Positions 1 to 7,193 of a DNA stretch of 19,521 nucleotides are shown here, one piece after another. The position numbers and the translations under genes are program-made. Within the stretch, counting starts at the first letter, position 1. Each line of letters opens with the position of its first letter. The notes under the pieces were generated by a model, which had not been told where the DNA came from, did not search any database, and saw only the letters and a program-made list of their open reading frames with translations. This DNA comes from Bacteroidota bacterium (GTDB lineage Bacteria; Bacteroidota; Bacteroidia; UKL13-3), in contig CANHJJ010000010.1 of assembly GCA_947460565.1 (NCBI GenBank), forward strand, positions 1 to 19,521, written 5' to 3'.

Positions 1-1392
1 CTTATCAAACCCTTTTGGGTACTTGGTATTGATAGAACAGTTCAAAACATTCTTGGTCCTGAAACCTATGGGATGTATTACAACTTAGTTGCCTTTACAC
101 TCATTTTATCCGTTATACTAGAGTTTGGTATCAACAATTACACATCATCCCAAATAGCCAAGCACCCGGACAAAGCGCCACAGTTTTTTGCTGCTACTTT
201 TAGTCTTAAAATACTTTACTCACTCGCATACTTTTTAATTACTGTATCGGCTGCATTGCTTTTGAACTATGATGGCTCTAGGCTGTATTTCTTGGCAGTA
301 ATAGCTTTTACCCAAGTGATGTCATTCTTCAACATGTATTTTAGAAGCAATGTAAGTGGCTTGCATTTTTTCAAAACAGATTCGGTTCTTTCAATTATTG
401 ATAGGGTATTGATGATTGTATTTTGTTCGGCTATGATTTGGGGCAATGTGTTTCCTTTGACACTAGAATCTTATATCTACGCACAAACTCTATCTTATAC
501 CATTGCTGCCCTTTGTTCTTTTCTGATTGTAAAATCCAAAATCAAAAAAATCTCCTTTGTGTTTGACAAAGAAATTCTTATTCAGATTTTCAAGTCAACC
601 TATCCCTATGCATTATTGGCCTTCATCATGATGGCTTATACCCGTATTGACAGCATTCTATTGAGACAATTATTACCTGATGGTGATTATCAAAATGGCA
701 TTTACTCGCAAGGCTATAGGCTTTTAGATGCTGGTAACATGATGATTGCATTGATTGCGGTAATTCTATTACCTTTATTCTCAAGAATGCTTCAGCAGAA
801 CGAAAATGTAAGCAACCTCGTGGATTTGTGTATAGGCCTCATGATCGTGCCCTCATTAATTATTTGCAGTGTTTGCATTGTATTTAGGGTTGAAGTGATG
901 AATTTGCTTTACCACCATAGTACAGATTTGTCTGTTAATGTATTTGCTATCACCATGATAAGCTTTATTTCATTCAGTTTTATGTATGTTTTTGGAACTT
1001 TGTTAACGGCCAATGGGAGTCTACATTTGTTAAACAAATTGGCTTTTATTGCTTTGGTTCTAAATGTATTATTTAACATCATTTTAATTCCAATATACAA
1101 ATCATTAGGAGCTGCTTATGCAGCCTTAATCACGCAGGGTTTTATTGCATTTAGTAATACTTATTTTGCTTACAAATTAGACGAATTACAGTTTAATAAG
1201 AACTTGTTTGTCAGGATTCTGTTATATACCGCAGCCATTTTTATTATTTCTTTGCTATTGAAGTACTATGTTTTTAATTGGGTTTTGGCTGTAGTTATCT
1301 CATTATCATTGTCTACGGTATTGTTATTCACATTCAAAATATTCAACCTTAAATTGTCGTTAGAATTGCTTAAAAATAAACTTAACGCATAA
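1..1392 (+). CDS. Wzx-like polysaccharide flippase, 5'-truncated
   Basis: This is a multi-pass inner-membrane protein of the MATE/PST polysaccharide exporter superfamily. Such proteins flip lipid-linked oligosaccharide repeat units across the cytoplasmic membrane. The reading frame is open from base 1, and the residues before the first ATG (position 73) read IDRTVQNILGPETYGMYY, a typical N-terminal segment of Bacteroidota flippases. The true start therefore lies just outside the window, with probably about 20 residues missing. Some 12 hydrophobic helices separated by short charged loops run to the C-terminus. A polar stretch (RIDSILLRQLLPDGDYQNGIYSQG) lies near the middle, as usual in this family. 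It is followed after 44 nt by a chain-length determinant gene and then an O-antigen ligase-like gene, which supports a Wzx/Wzy-type surface polysaccharide pathway. The substrate glycan cannot be read from the sequence. Confidence 0.9.
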   Translation, partial: LIKPFWVLGIDRTVQNILGPETYGMYYNLVAFTLILSVILEFGINNYTSSQIAKHPDKAPQFFAATFSLKILYSLAYFLITVSAALLLNYDGSRLYFLAVIAFTQVMSFFNMYFRSNVSGLHFFKTDSVLSIIDRVLMIVFCSAMIWGNVFPLTLESYIYAQTLSYTIAALCSFLIVKSKIKKISFVFDKEILIQIFKSTYPYALLAFIMMAYTRIDSILLRQLLPDGDYQNGIYSQGYRLLDAGNMMIALIAVILLPLFSRMLQQNENVSNLVDLCIGLMIVPSLIICSVCIVFRVEVMNLLYHHSTDLSVNVFAITMISFISFSFMYVFGTLLTANGSLHLLNKLAFIALVLNVLFNIILIPIYKSLGAAYAALITQGFIAFSNTYFAYKLDELQFNKNLFVRILLYTAAIFIISLLLKYYVFNWVLAVVISLSLSTVLLFTFKIFNLKLSLELLKNKLNA

Positions 1393-1409
1393 GGTTTCTC
1401 ATTTTTTTA

Positions 1410-1417
1410 TATTTTTG
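1410..1417 (+). promoter_or_regulatory. Bacteroidota -7 element TATTTTTG
   Basis: The octamer matches the TAnnTTTG consensus of the Bacteroidota primary sigma factor and lies 20 nt upstream of the ATG at 1437. I see no clear TTG element at the right distance upstream, so the -33 half is weak. If active, it gives the chain-length determinant and ligase genes their own transcription start independent of the flippase. Confidence 0.5.
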
Positions 1418-1436
1418 GCAAAAGTAATTTGTGATT

Positions 1437-2447
1437 ATGAGTAAAAAGAAAAAGTCGTATTACTTCGAATTGGTTGATGTTGTGAAATTTATCAGCCGTT
1501 GGAAGCGTCCGCTTATTTATGTTTCTGCTTTGGCAGTAATATTGTCAATTCTCTTTTCAAGCCCTTTCATTATCAAACCTCGTTTTTTATCAAAGGCAGT
1601 ATTTTACCCGACAAGCAATTACTCTATCTCAACAGCTATCTTGTCAGATAGTAGAGTGAAAGGAAAAGACCCTTTGGAGTTTGGAGAGCAGGTTTCGGCT
1701 CAGCAGTTTGTTCAAATATTGGAGTCAGATTATTTAAAGTCCAAAGTTATTGCTCGATTTAACCTTTTAGAACGATATAATGTAAATGCGGATGATAAAG
1801 AGAAAAACTACAAAATAGGTTTGTTATATGATGAATATATTTCAGTTCGTAAAACGCCCTACGCATCCATTGAGGTGAGTGTGTTAGATGTAGATCCCTC
1901 GAAAGCCGCTGAATTGGCAAATGGCATTATTGAAACTGCTGATTCAGTTAAGACCGAAGTGCAACGCAATGTGGCCATGCAATCCCTTACCATAATTGAG
2001 CAACAGTATAAAAATAAAGAAAATCAAATTGCTGATATTGAAGGTAGAATGAAAGAAATTGGTGCTAAAGGTGTTTATAGTTTCGAGGACCAATCTCAGG
2101 CAGTTACTGCCTTGGCTTCTAGAGGTGGTGATGCTGGGTTTATCAAAAAACAACAAGATGCCCTAGCCTTATATGGAGCGGAGGCACATGGCTTGAAATC
2201 CCAACTCGAATATGAGACCGAAAGTTTAACTGAATTGAGCAAAAAGCTCGAAAGAGCAAGGGTGGATGTAAACTCAGTAATGAGTAATGTCTTCGTAATC
2301 AGCCATGCTGTTCCTGCTGATAAAAAAGCCTATCCAGTAAGATGGCTTATCGTTTTGGTATCAACCTTTGGTGCCTTTGTGCTAGGTTGCATTGTATTAT
2401 TAATTTTAGAAAAATACCAAAACCAAAAAGCCAATTACCTTGATTAA
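1437..2447 (+). CDS. Wzz-like polysaccharide chain-length determinant / co-polymerase
   Basis: This inner-membrane protein is of the polysaccharide co-polymerase type, setting chain length or coupling polymerisation to export. After a basic N-terminus (SKKKKSYYFE) a first membrane helix spans roughly residues 29-50. A periplasmic domain of about 250 residues follows, containing a coiled-coil-prone stretch (roughly 170-280) rich in Lys/Glu/Gln. The protein ends in a proline-containing segment (PADKKAYP) just before a second helix (about 303-325). This two-helix topology and the Pro-rich motif before TM2 are hallmarks of Wzz. No tyrosine-kinase domain is fused to the C-terminus. I chose the ATG at 1437; an in-frame GTG two codons upstream is possible. 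The 3' end overlaps the next gene by 8 nt, suggesting translational coupling. Confidence 0.87.
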   Translation: MSKKKKSYYFELVDVVKFISRWKRPLIYVSALAVILSILFSSPFIIKPRFLSKAVFYPTSNYSISTAILSDSRVKGKDPLEFGEQVSAQQFVQILESDYLKSKVIARFNLLERYNVNADDKEKNYKIGLLYDEYISVRKTPYASIEVSVLDVDPSKAAELANGIIETADSVKTEVQRNVAMQSLTIIEQQYKNKENQIADIEGRMKEIGAKGVYSFEDQSQAVTALASRGGDAGFIKKQQDALALYGAEAHGLKSQLEYETESLTELSKKLERARVDVNSVMSNVFVISHAVPADKKAYPVRWLIVLVSTFGAFVLGCIVLLILEKYQNQKANYLD

Positions 2448-3915
2448 TTTTATTAAGTCATCGATTTCTCTTCGTTGGTTTTATATCATTAGTGCGATAT
2501 TTCTTATCGTAAATTCTATCGCTGTTGCATTGGGTTACTTTTGGATAGGCATTATCCCTATTATTTTTGTTGTATTGCTTTTGGGCATTTTTAGAATTGA
2601 TATGCTCATTTTATTCATAGTCTTTCTAGTTCCACTATCTATTACCGATTTGAATGTAGTAGGAGGGTTAGGACTTACCCTTCCTGACGAACCTTTTATC
2701 ATTTGTCTCTGTGGCTTGGTAATATTCAAATACATCATTGATGGTACCTATGATTTCAGGGTTTTTAAACATCCTATAACCATTGCTATTTTAGTTAATT
2801 TGGCTTGGGTGTTGTTTACTTCATTTACAAGTACTGAAAAAATTATTTCCCTTAAATTTTTTACTTCAAGGTTTTGGTATGTGGTGGTATTTTATTTTTT
2901 GGCAGTTGTTTTGTTTAAGAAATTTAAAAACATCAGTCGATACTTATGGCTTTATATAATCCCTTTAGTTGGGGTTATTATATTCACCCTTTACAAGCAT
3001 AGTGAAGAAAGCTTTTCACAGAGAGCTTCATTTGAAATCATGCAACCATTTTATGAAGCACATGGAGTTTATTCAGCAGCTATTGCTTTTTTTATTCCCA
3101 TTGTTTTATTGTTCATTGTCTTTGCTTTTAACATCAAACTCAATTCTACTTTGTTTGTAATCTCAATACCTGTTTTAATCATATTGGTTTTAGGTTTGAT
3201 ATTTTCATTTACACGTGCGGCCTGGCTAAGCGTTGCTGTTTCGCTTGCATTTAGTCTCATTTTTGTATTCAGGGTAAGGTTTAATGCCCTTATACTATTG
3301 TTAGCTTCAGTTGTAACTGTTGCCTTAGTTAATCAAGATGAAATAATATACAGACTTTCCTTGAATAAGCAGAACTCGGCAGAGGGAATTGAACAACATT
3401 TGGAATCCATTTCAAATATTAATAATGATCAATCAAATTTAGAACGCTTAAATAGGTGGGTGGCTGCCATCAATATGTCTAAGGTCAAGCCTATTTTTGG
3501 ATTTGGTCCAGGCACTTATCCATTCAAGTATGCAGTATACCAAGACCCTGCTTTTGAAACTGAAATTACCACACATTTTGGAGACCAAGGACACGCTCAT
3601 AGTGAATATTTAAATCCTTTGGCCGAAAGCGGTTGGATAGGCTTGCTAAGTTGGATGGCTATCTTGTTTTTTGTATATAAAACAGGATTTCGGTTGGTTT
3701 ATAATGCCATTGACATCAAGGTGAAAATATTTGCAGCAGCCATACTACTAGGTTTAGTTACCTACCTCGCTCATGGGGTGGTAAATGGGTATAGCGATCA
3801 GGATAAAATTGCAGTTTTGCTTTGGGGTAGTTTCGCCATCATAACCGCCTTAGATATATATCATATTGAAGGGGAAGACCAGTTATACAAGCTTGAATTG
3901 GAATTAGAGGATTAA
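2440..3915 (+). CDS. O-antigen ligase / polymerase-like membrane protein (Wzy_C)
   Basis: This is a polytopic membrane protein of the O-antigen ligase (WaaL) / Wzy family, which transfers or polymerises undecaprenyl-linked glycan at the periplasmic face. It has about 11-12 hydrophobic helices. In the long C-terminal loop it carries the Wzy_C signature: ERLNRWVAAINM, then a Gly-rich turn FGFGPGTYPF, then HAHSEYLNPLAESGWIGLL around residues 383-402. Ligase and polymerase cannot be told apart from sequence alone. The only start that covers the first helix is TTG at 2440, inside the 3' end of the upstream chain-length gene (8-nt overlap). The overlap supports that start and translational coupling. 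With the flippase and chain-length genes it makes a wzx-wzz-wzy-like trio. Confidence 0.85.
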   Translation: MINFIKSSISLRWFYIISAIFLIVNSIAVALGYFWIGIIPIIFVVLLLGIFRIDMLILFIVFLVPLSITDLNVVGGLGLTLPDEPFIICLCGLVIFKYIIDGTYDFRVFKHPITIAILVNLAWVLFTSFTSTEKIISLKFFTSRFWYVVVFYFLAVVLFKKFKNISRYLWLYIIPLVGVIIFTLYKHSEESFSQRASFEIMQPFYEAHGVYSAAIAFFIPIVLLFIVFAFNIKLNSTLFVISIPVLIILVLGLIFSFTRAAWLSVAVSLAFSLIFVFRVRFNALILLLASVVTVALVNQDEIIYRLSLNKQNSAEGIEQHLESISNINNDQSNLERLNRWVAAINMSKVKPIFGFGPGTYPFKYAVYQDPAFETEITTHFGDQGHAHSEYLNPLAESGWIGLLSWMAILFFVYKTGFRLVYNAIDIKVKIFAAAILLGLVTYLAHGVVNGYSDQDKIAVLLWGSFAIITALDIYHIEGEDQLYKLELELED

Positions 3916-3933
3916 TTTCTCTCAAATTTAATG

Positions 3934-3963
3934 TTGCATTTACATTTTGAATAGGTATTTTTG
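3934..3963 (+). promoter_or_regulatory. Promoter: TTG-N19-TATTTTTG
   Basis: A TTG at 3934-3936 lies 19 nt before TATTTTTG at 3956-3963. This matches the Bacteroidota -33/-7 arrangement and leaves a short leader of 17 nt before the lipoprotein ATG at 3981. The gene is therefore probably transcribed separately from the polysaccharide cluster, although no terminator is visible after 3915. Confidence 0.65.
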
Positions 3964-3980
3964 TATAGAAATTTATTATT

Positions 3981-4373
3981 ATGAAAAAGATATTATTTAG
4001 CGCTTTCGTTTTATGTTCACTTGTTATTCTTTCATGCTCTAAGTCGGATGAGTCTTCCACTAGCAATGATGTGAATGTTAATTATGTTATCGTGTCAACG
4101 AATGCATCTCGTTCGCAATGGGAATATACAGACAAAGATGGTGCTACACAAAAAGGCAGTCTTCCTGGAAATGCAACAAAAACAATTAGTCAAAATTTTC
4201 ATAAGCCTTCAACAGCCTATATTAAATTGAAAGCTCTTCAAAATAATATCAATACCAATGTGTCGGTTGCAGCGTATATTATCAATACTACCAATGGTGA
4301 TACATTAGCTAAAAGTACCCTTAGTCAAATGTCTGACTCTGTTGAGGTGTCAGTTAGTAAATTGTTGAACTAG
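3981..4373 (+). CDS. Small hypothetical lipoprotein
   Basis: This 130-residue exported protein begins with a lysine-led hydrophobic signal and a lipobox ILSC that places the lipidated cysteine at residue 19. A short Ser/Asp-rich linker (SKSDESSTSNDVN) follows, so it is probably anchored by lipid in the inner or outer membrane. The mature part (about residues 33-130) is polar, rich in Thr/Asn/Ser and predicted beta-rich. It contains a WEYTDKDGATQKGSLPG segment and alternating hydrophobic strands, consistent with one small Ig-like or beta-sandwich domain. I recognise no named family. It has its own promoter-like sequence and is followed after 43 nt by a T9SS-secreted protein gene on the same strand. 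Function unknown. Confidence 0.8.
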   Translation: MKKILFSAFVLCSLVILSCSKSDESSTSNDVNVNYVIVSTNASRSQWEYTDKDGATQKGSLPGNATKTISQNFHKPSTAYIKLKALQNNINTNVSVAAYIINTTNGDTLAKSTLSQMSDSVEVSVSKLLN

Positions 4374-4416
4374 GTAAGTTCCTTTATATTTTTTGAATTA
4401 AACGTTTGCCTATAAA

Positions 4417-5658
4417 ATGAAGTTTAAGTTCAAAATATTTACTTTTACTCTGCTAATTTTCTTTTCTGCTTATTGCCTTCATGCTCAAACATTTGGTTGC
4501 ACTGACCCTATGGCCTCTAACTACAACCCAAGTGCTACCAAAAACAATGGTTCTTGTATTTATGTAGATACTTCTGTTGCACCTTATAGAAGCTTGAACT
4601 TGGATGCAAAAGTGATTGAAACTTCAGGGTTGATAAAATGGAACAATCATATTTGGACGCATAATGATAATGACGATCTAAAACTATACGCATTAGATAC
4701 GATGGATGGTAGCATAAGCCAATCCATTACCTTAACAAATACCTATAATACAGATTGGGAAGAAATATCGCAAGATGCCAATTTTGTGTATGTGGGTGAT
4801 TTTGGAAACAATTCTACAGGAGTGCGCCAAAATCTGAGGATTTTTAGAATCGATAAAAGTTCTTTGTTGAACAATGCGCCTATTGTTGATACCATAAAGT
4901 TCAGTTACAGCAGCCAAACTGATTTTACCCCAAACAGAGCAAACAAAACCGATTTTGATTGCGAAGCCTTCATAGTCTCATCAGATAGTATTTACTTATT
5001 TACTAAACAATGGCTGACTAATCAAACCTCATTGTATGTTTTGCCAAAAACACCTGGAACCTATTCCGCTCGCTTGAAGGATAATTTAAATGTGCAAGGT
5101 TTAATAACTGGTGCTAACTACCTTGAATCAAAAAGGATGATTGTCTTGTGTGGTTATAGTAGCCTATTGCAGCCTTTTTTATATTTACTATATGATTTCA
5201 AGGGAGATGATTTTTTTGCGGCCAATAAAAGGAAAATATCCTTGTCATTACCTTTTAACCAGATAGAAGGTATTACCAGCACAGACGGTTTGAAATATTA
5301 TCTTACGAATGAATATTTTAGCAGAGGATCTTTTGTCACAGTTGATCAAAAAATGCATGAATTAGATATGAGTGACTTTTTAGATCCCTATATCAATAAC
5401 AAACATTCAGGTATAGGTAAAAATAAAAAAAAAGACGCGTTCATAGTTTATCCAAACCCAAGTAAAGAAAAAATCCTCATTGATATAGAGTTTAATGAAA
5501 AATGTTACCCATTTGTTATTCTGAATAGCATAGGGGAGGAGGTTCTGAAAGGTCTGATTAAACAATCCAATGAAGAAATTGATATTAGCAGTTTGTCGTT
5601 TGGTCTTTATACCCTCTTGATAGACGGGACATTCAGCTATAGAATAGAAAAACAATAG
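4417..5658 (+). CDS. T9SS-secreted propeller-like protein with GCTDP motif
   Basis: This is an exported protein of 413 residues. It has a signal peptide (cleavage probably after LHA at residue 23). Near the N-terminus (27-49) is a Cys-containing motif of the form GCTDPxAxNYNPxATxxxGSCxY, seen repeatedly in Bacteroidota extracellular proteins. A central region (about 55-310) contains WEEISQD, YVGDFGNN and repeated beta-strand patterns consistent with a beta-propeller of the esterase-like or SdiA-regulated type. The C-terminal 75 residues form a type A T9SS sorting domain: FIVYPNPSKEKILIDI, then VILNSIGEEVLKG, then LSFGLYTLLI. The protein is thus predicted to cross the outer membrane by type IX secretion and be attached to the surface or released. 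No catalytic residues can be assigned. The gene ends just before a hairpin shared with the opposing tRNA genes. Confidence 0.85.
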   Translation: MKFKFKIFTFTLLIFFSAYCLHAQTFGCTDPMASNYNPSATKNNGSCIYVDTSVAPYRSLNLDAKVIETSGLIKWNNHIWTHNDNDDLKLYALDTMDGSISQSITLTNTYNTDWEEISQDANFVYVGDFGNNSTGVRQNLRIFRIDKSSLLNNAPIVDTIKFSYSSQTDFTPNRANKTDFDCEAFIVSSDSIYLFTKQWLTNQTSLYVLPKTPGTYSARLKDNLNVQGLITGANYLESKRMIVLCGYSSLLQPFLYLLYDFKGDDFFAANKRKISLSLPFNQIEGITSTDGLKYYLTNEYFSRGSFVTVDQKMHELDMSDFLDPYINNKHSGIGKNKKKDAFIVYPNPSKEKILIDIEFNEKCYPFVILNSIGEEVLKGLIKQSNEEIDISSLSFGLYTLLIDGTFSYRIEKQ

Positions 5659-5683
5659 ATAATTGTAGCGTTGATTTAGGGCA

Positions 5684-5708
5684 TAAAAAAAGAGCTAATT
5701 AAGCTCTT
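5684..5708 (-). terminator. Intrinsic terminator after tRNA-Leu (possibly bidirectional)
   Basis: A 7-bp stem (AAGAGCT / AGCTCTT, 5690-5708) with a 5-nt loop is followed on the minus strand by seven T residues (5684-5690 read in reverse). It lies 8 nt beyond the 3' end of the tRNA-Leu. On the + strand the hairpin is followed by CGTTTTTG, so it may also end transcription of the T9SS protein gene. Confidence 0.75.
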
Positions 5709-5716
5709 CGTTTTTG

Positions 5717-5801
5717 TACCCGAGGCGGGACTTGAACCCGCACATCTTTAAAGGATACAGGATTTTAAGTCCTGCGTGTCTACCAATTCCACCACCCGGG
5801 C
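5717..5801 (-). tRNA. tRNA-Leu (UAA)
   Basis: An 85-nt class II tRNA. On the minus strand the acceptor GCCCGGG pairs with CTCGGGT, allowing two G-U pairs, and the discriminator is A as required for leucine. The D-arm segment reads GTGGTGGAATTGGTAGACAC. The anticodon arm CAGGA-CTTAAAA-TCCTG gives anticodon TAA, and the T-arm is GCGGGTTCAAGTCCCGC. A long variable arm separates the anticodon and T arms. CCA is not encoded: the sequence after the discriminator is CAAAA. It probably shares a transcript with the tRNA-Gly upstream. Confidence 0.95.
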
Positions 5802-5812
5802 AAAAATTAAAA

Positions 5813-5870
5813 AAGTTATTTGTTTTTGACTATTCGTTGTTATAAAACAAATAACAATAACAAATAACTT
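5813..5870 (-). repeat. Nested AT-rich inverted repeats between the two tRNAs
   Basis: A 10-bp perfect inverted repeat (AAGTTATTTG at 5813-5822, CAAATAACTT at 5861-5870) encloses a second 7-bp one (TTGTTAT at 5837-5843, ATAACAA at 5851-5857). On the minus strand the outer hairpin is followed by a T-rich tract, so it could be a weak terminator or an RNase processing structure between tRNA-Gly and tRNA-Leu. It contains only A/T-rich pairs, so its stability is modest. Confidence 0.5.
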
Positions 5871-5872
5871 AA

Positions 5873-5948
5873 TGGAGCGAAAGACGAGGTTCGAACTCGC
5901 GACCTCAACCTTGGCAAGGTTGCGCTCTACCAGCTGAGCTACTTTCGC
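5873..5948 (-). tRNA. tRNA-Gly (GCC), CCA encoded
   Basis: A 73-nt tRNA plus an encoded CCA (5873-5875). On the minus strand the acceptor GCGAAAG pairs perfectly with CTTTCGC, and the discriminator is T, as in bacterial glycine tRNAs. The D-arm segment is GCTCAGCTGGTAGAGC. The anticodon arm CAACC-TTGCCAA-GGTTG gives anticodon GCC, and the T-arm contains GTTCGAAC. It lies upstream of tRNA-Leu on the same strand behind a good promoter. Confidence 0.96.
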
Positions 5949-5958
5949 AAATGGAGTG

Positions 5959-5988
5959 CAAATATAAGTTTATCATCTATAAGTGCAA
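5959..5988 (-). promoter_or_regulatory. tRNA operon promoter: TTG-N19-TATATTTG
   Basis: Read on the minus strand, TTG (complement of 5986-5988) is followed by exactly 19 nt and then TATATTTG (complement of 5959-5966), a full match to TAnnTTTG. The tRNA-Gly 5' end begins 10 nt further on. This is the cleanest promoter in the window and supports the Bacteroidota assignment. Confidence 0.78.
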
Positions 5989-6059
5989 GTCATATGCTAT
6001 TTTTTTGTGTATTTTATTTTTATGAAAGTGATTTTCAATTAGAATAAAATACAATATCA

Positions 6060-7151
6060 CTATACATTAAACTTAAAGTGCATCAAATCACCATCTTTTA
6101 CGAGGTACTCTTTGCCTTCCATTCTCAATGCACCTGCCTCGCGGCATGCACTTTCAGAGCCATGTTTTTTAAACTCATCGTAGGCTATTACATCTGCTTT
6201 AATAAAGCCACGCTCAAAATCGGTATGAATTACACCTGCCGCCTGCGGAGCTTTGTAACCATTCTCTATTGTCCATGCTCTTACCTCTTGCACACCAGCG
6301 GTGAAATATGTAATTAAATTAAGCAGTTTATATGAGGCAGTAATCAATTTGGCTACACCACTTTGATTAAGACCCAAATCATTTAAAAATGCTATTCTGT
6401 CTTCATAACTATCAAGGCCTGATATTTCACTTTCAATAGCTGCACTTATTATCAAAACCTCTGCGTTTTCATTAGCTACATAGTCCTTTACCATATCAAC
6501 ATATTTGTTTCCTTTTACCACCGAAGCCTCATCCACATTACAAACATACATTACAGGCTTTGAAGTTAACAAAAATAGATCAGCTATATGTTCCTTCTCT
6601 TCATCAGTAACCACAGCACTTCTCACCGATTTTCCATCATCTAATAAGGCTTTGTATTTTAACAAGGCTTCTTCGGCTTTTTTAGCGTCTTTGTCGCCTG
6701 TTTTGGCAGCACGCGCTACTTTCTGTAATTTTTTCTCAACCGAGTCTAAATCTTTAAGCTGTAATTCAGTATCTATAATTTCTTTATCACGGATGGGATT
6801 AACCGAACCATCTACGTGAATCACATTATCATCATCAAAACAACGAAGCACATGTATGATGGCATCAGTGTTTCTAATATTTGCCAAAAACTGATTTCCT
6901 AAACCTTCACCACGGCTTGCACCTTTCACCAAACCTGCAATATCTACAATTTCGATGGTTGTGGGCACCACTTTGTTAGGCTTCACCAATCCTTCTAAGA
7001 CATTTAAACGCTCATCAGGCACAGTAATCACGCCTACATTGGGTTCGATGGTACAAAAAGGAAAATTGGCCGCTTGGGCTTTTGCATTGCTCAAGCAATT
7101 AAATAATGTTGATTTGCCTACATTCGGTAGGCCTACGATTCCACACTGCAT
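6060..7151 (-). CDS. ychF: Redox-responsive ATPase YchF
   Basis: A universal Obg-family P-loop nucleotidase of the YchF/OLA1 type, which binds ribosomes and prefers ATP over GTP. Its 363-residue length equals the usual bacterial length. The P-loop is GLPNVGKS (7-14), G2/G3 lie in TIEPNVG and DIAGLVKGASRGEGLGNQF (70-88), and the NKxD position reads NVDE (205-208), the substitution that defines YchF and explains its ATP use. A coiled-coil insert (about 125-175, Lys/Glu rich) and a C-terminal TGS domain (about 280-363; VRAWTIENGYKAPQAAGVIH) complete the architecture. It starts 42 nt after the stop of the glmM-like gene with no promoter motif between, so the two are probably co-transcribed. Confidence 0.97.
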   Translation of the reverse strand: MQCGIVGLPNVGKSTLFNCLSNAKAQAANFPFCTIEPNVGVITVPDERLNVLEGLVKPNKVVPTTIEIVDIAGLVKGASRGEGLGNQFLANIRNTDAIIHVLRCFDDDNVIHVDGSVNPIRDKEIIDTELQLKDLDSVEKKLQKVARAAKTGDKDAKKAEEALLKYKALLDDGKSVRSAVVTDEEKEHIADLFLLTSKPVMYVCNVDEASVVKGNKYVDMVKDYVANENAEVLIISAAIESEISGLDSYEDRIAFLNDLGLNQSGVAKLITASYKLLNLITYFTAGVQEVRAWTIENGYKAPQAAGVIHTDFERGFIKADVIAYDEFKKHGSESACREAGALRMEGKEYLVKDGDLMHFKFNV

Positions 7152-7193
7152 GCTTTATTTGTTTATGATTATTGATTCAGGGGCCTTGGTTTA

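Noticed and set aside
4387..4412. TATATTTTTTG and AACGTTTG considered as -7 elements for the T9SS protein gene at 4417
   Set aside because: Neither fits TAnnTTTG exactly, so the gene may instead be read through from the lipoprotein promoter.
5717..5948. tRNA pair considered as an integration site for a genomic island
   Set aside because: No duplicated tRNA 3' fragment or integrase gene was seen in the window; both sides carry ordinary genes.
6027..6061. AGTGAT / ATCACT inverted repeat considered as the ychF terminator
   Set aside because: The stem is only 6 bp with a loop over 20 nt, overlaps the stop codon, and has no good U tract immediately after it.
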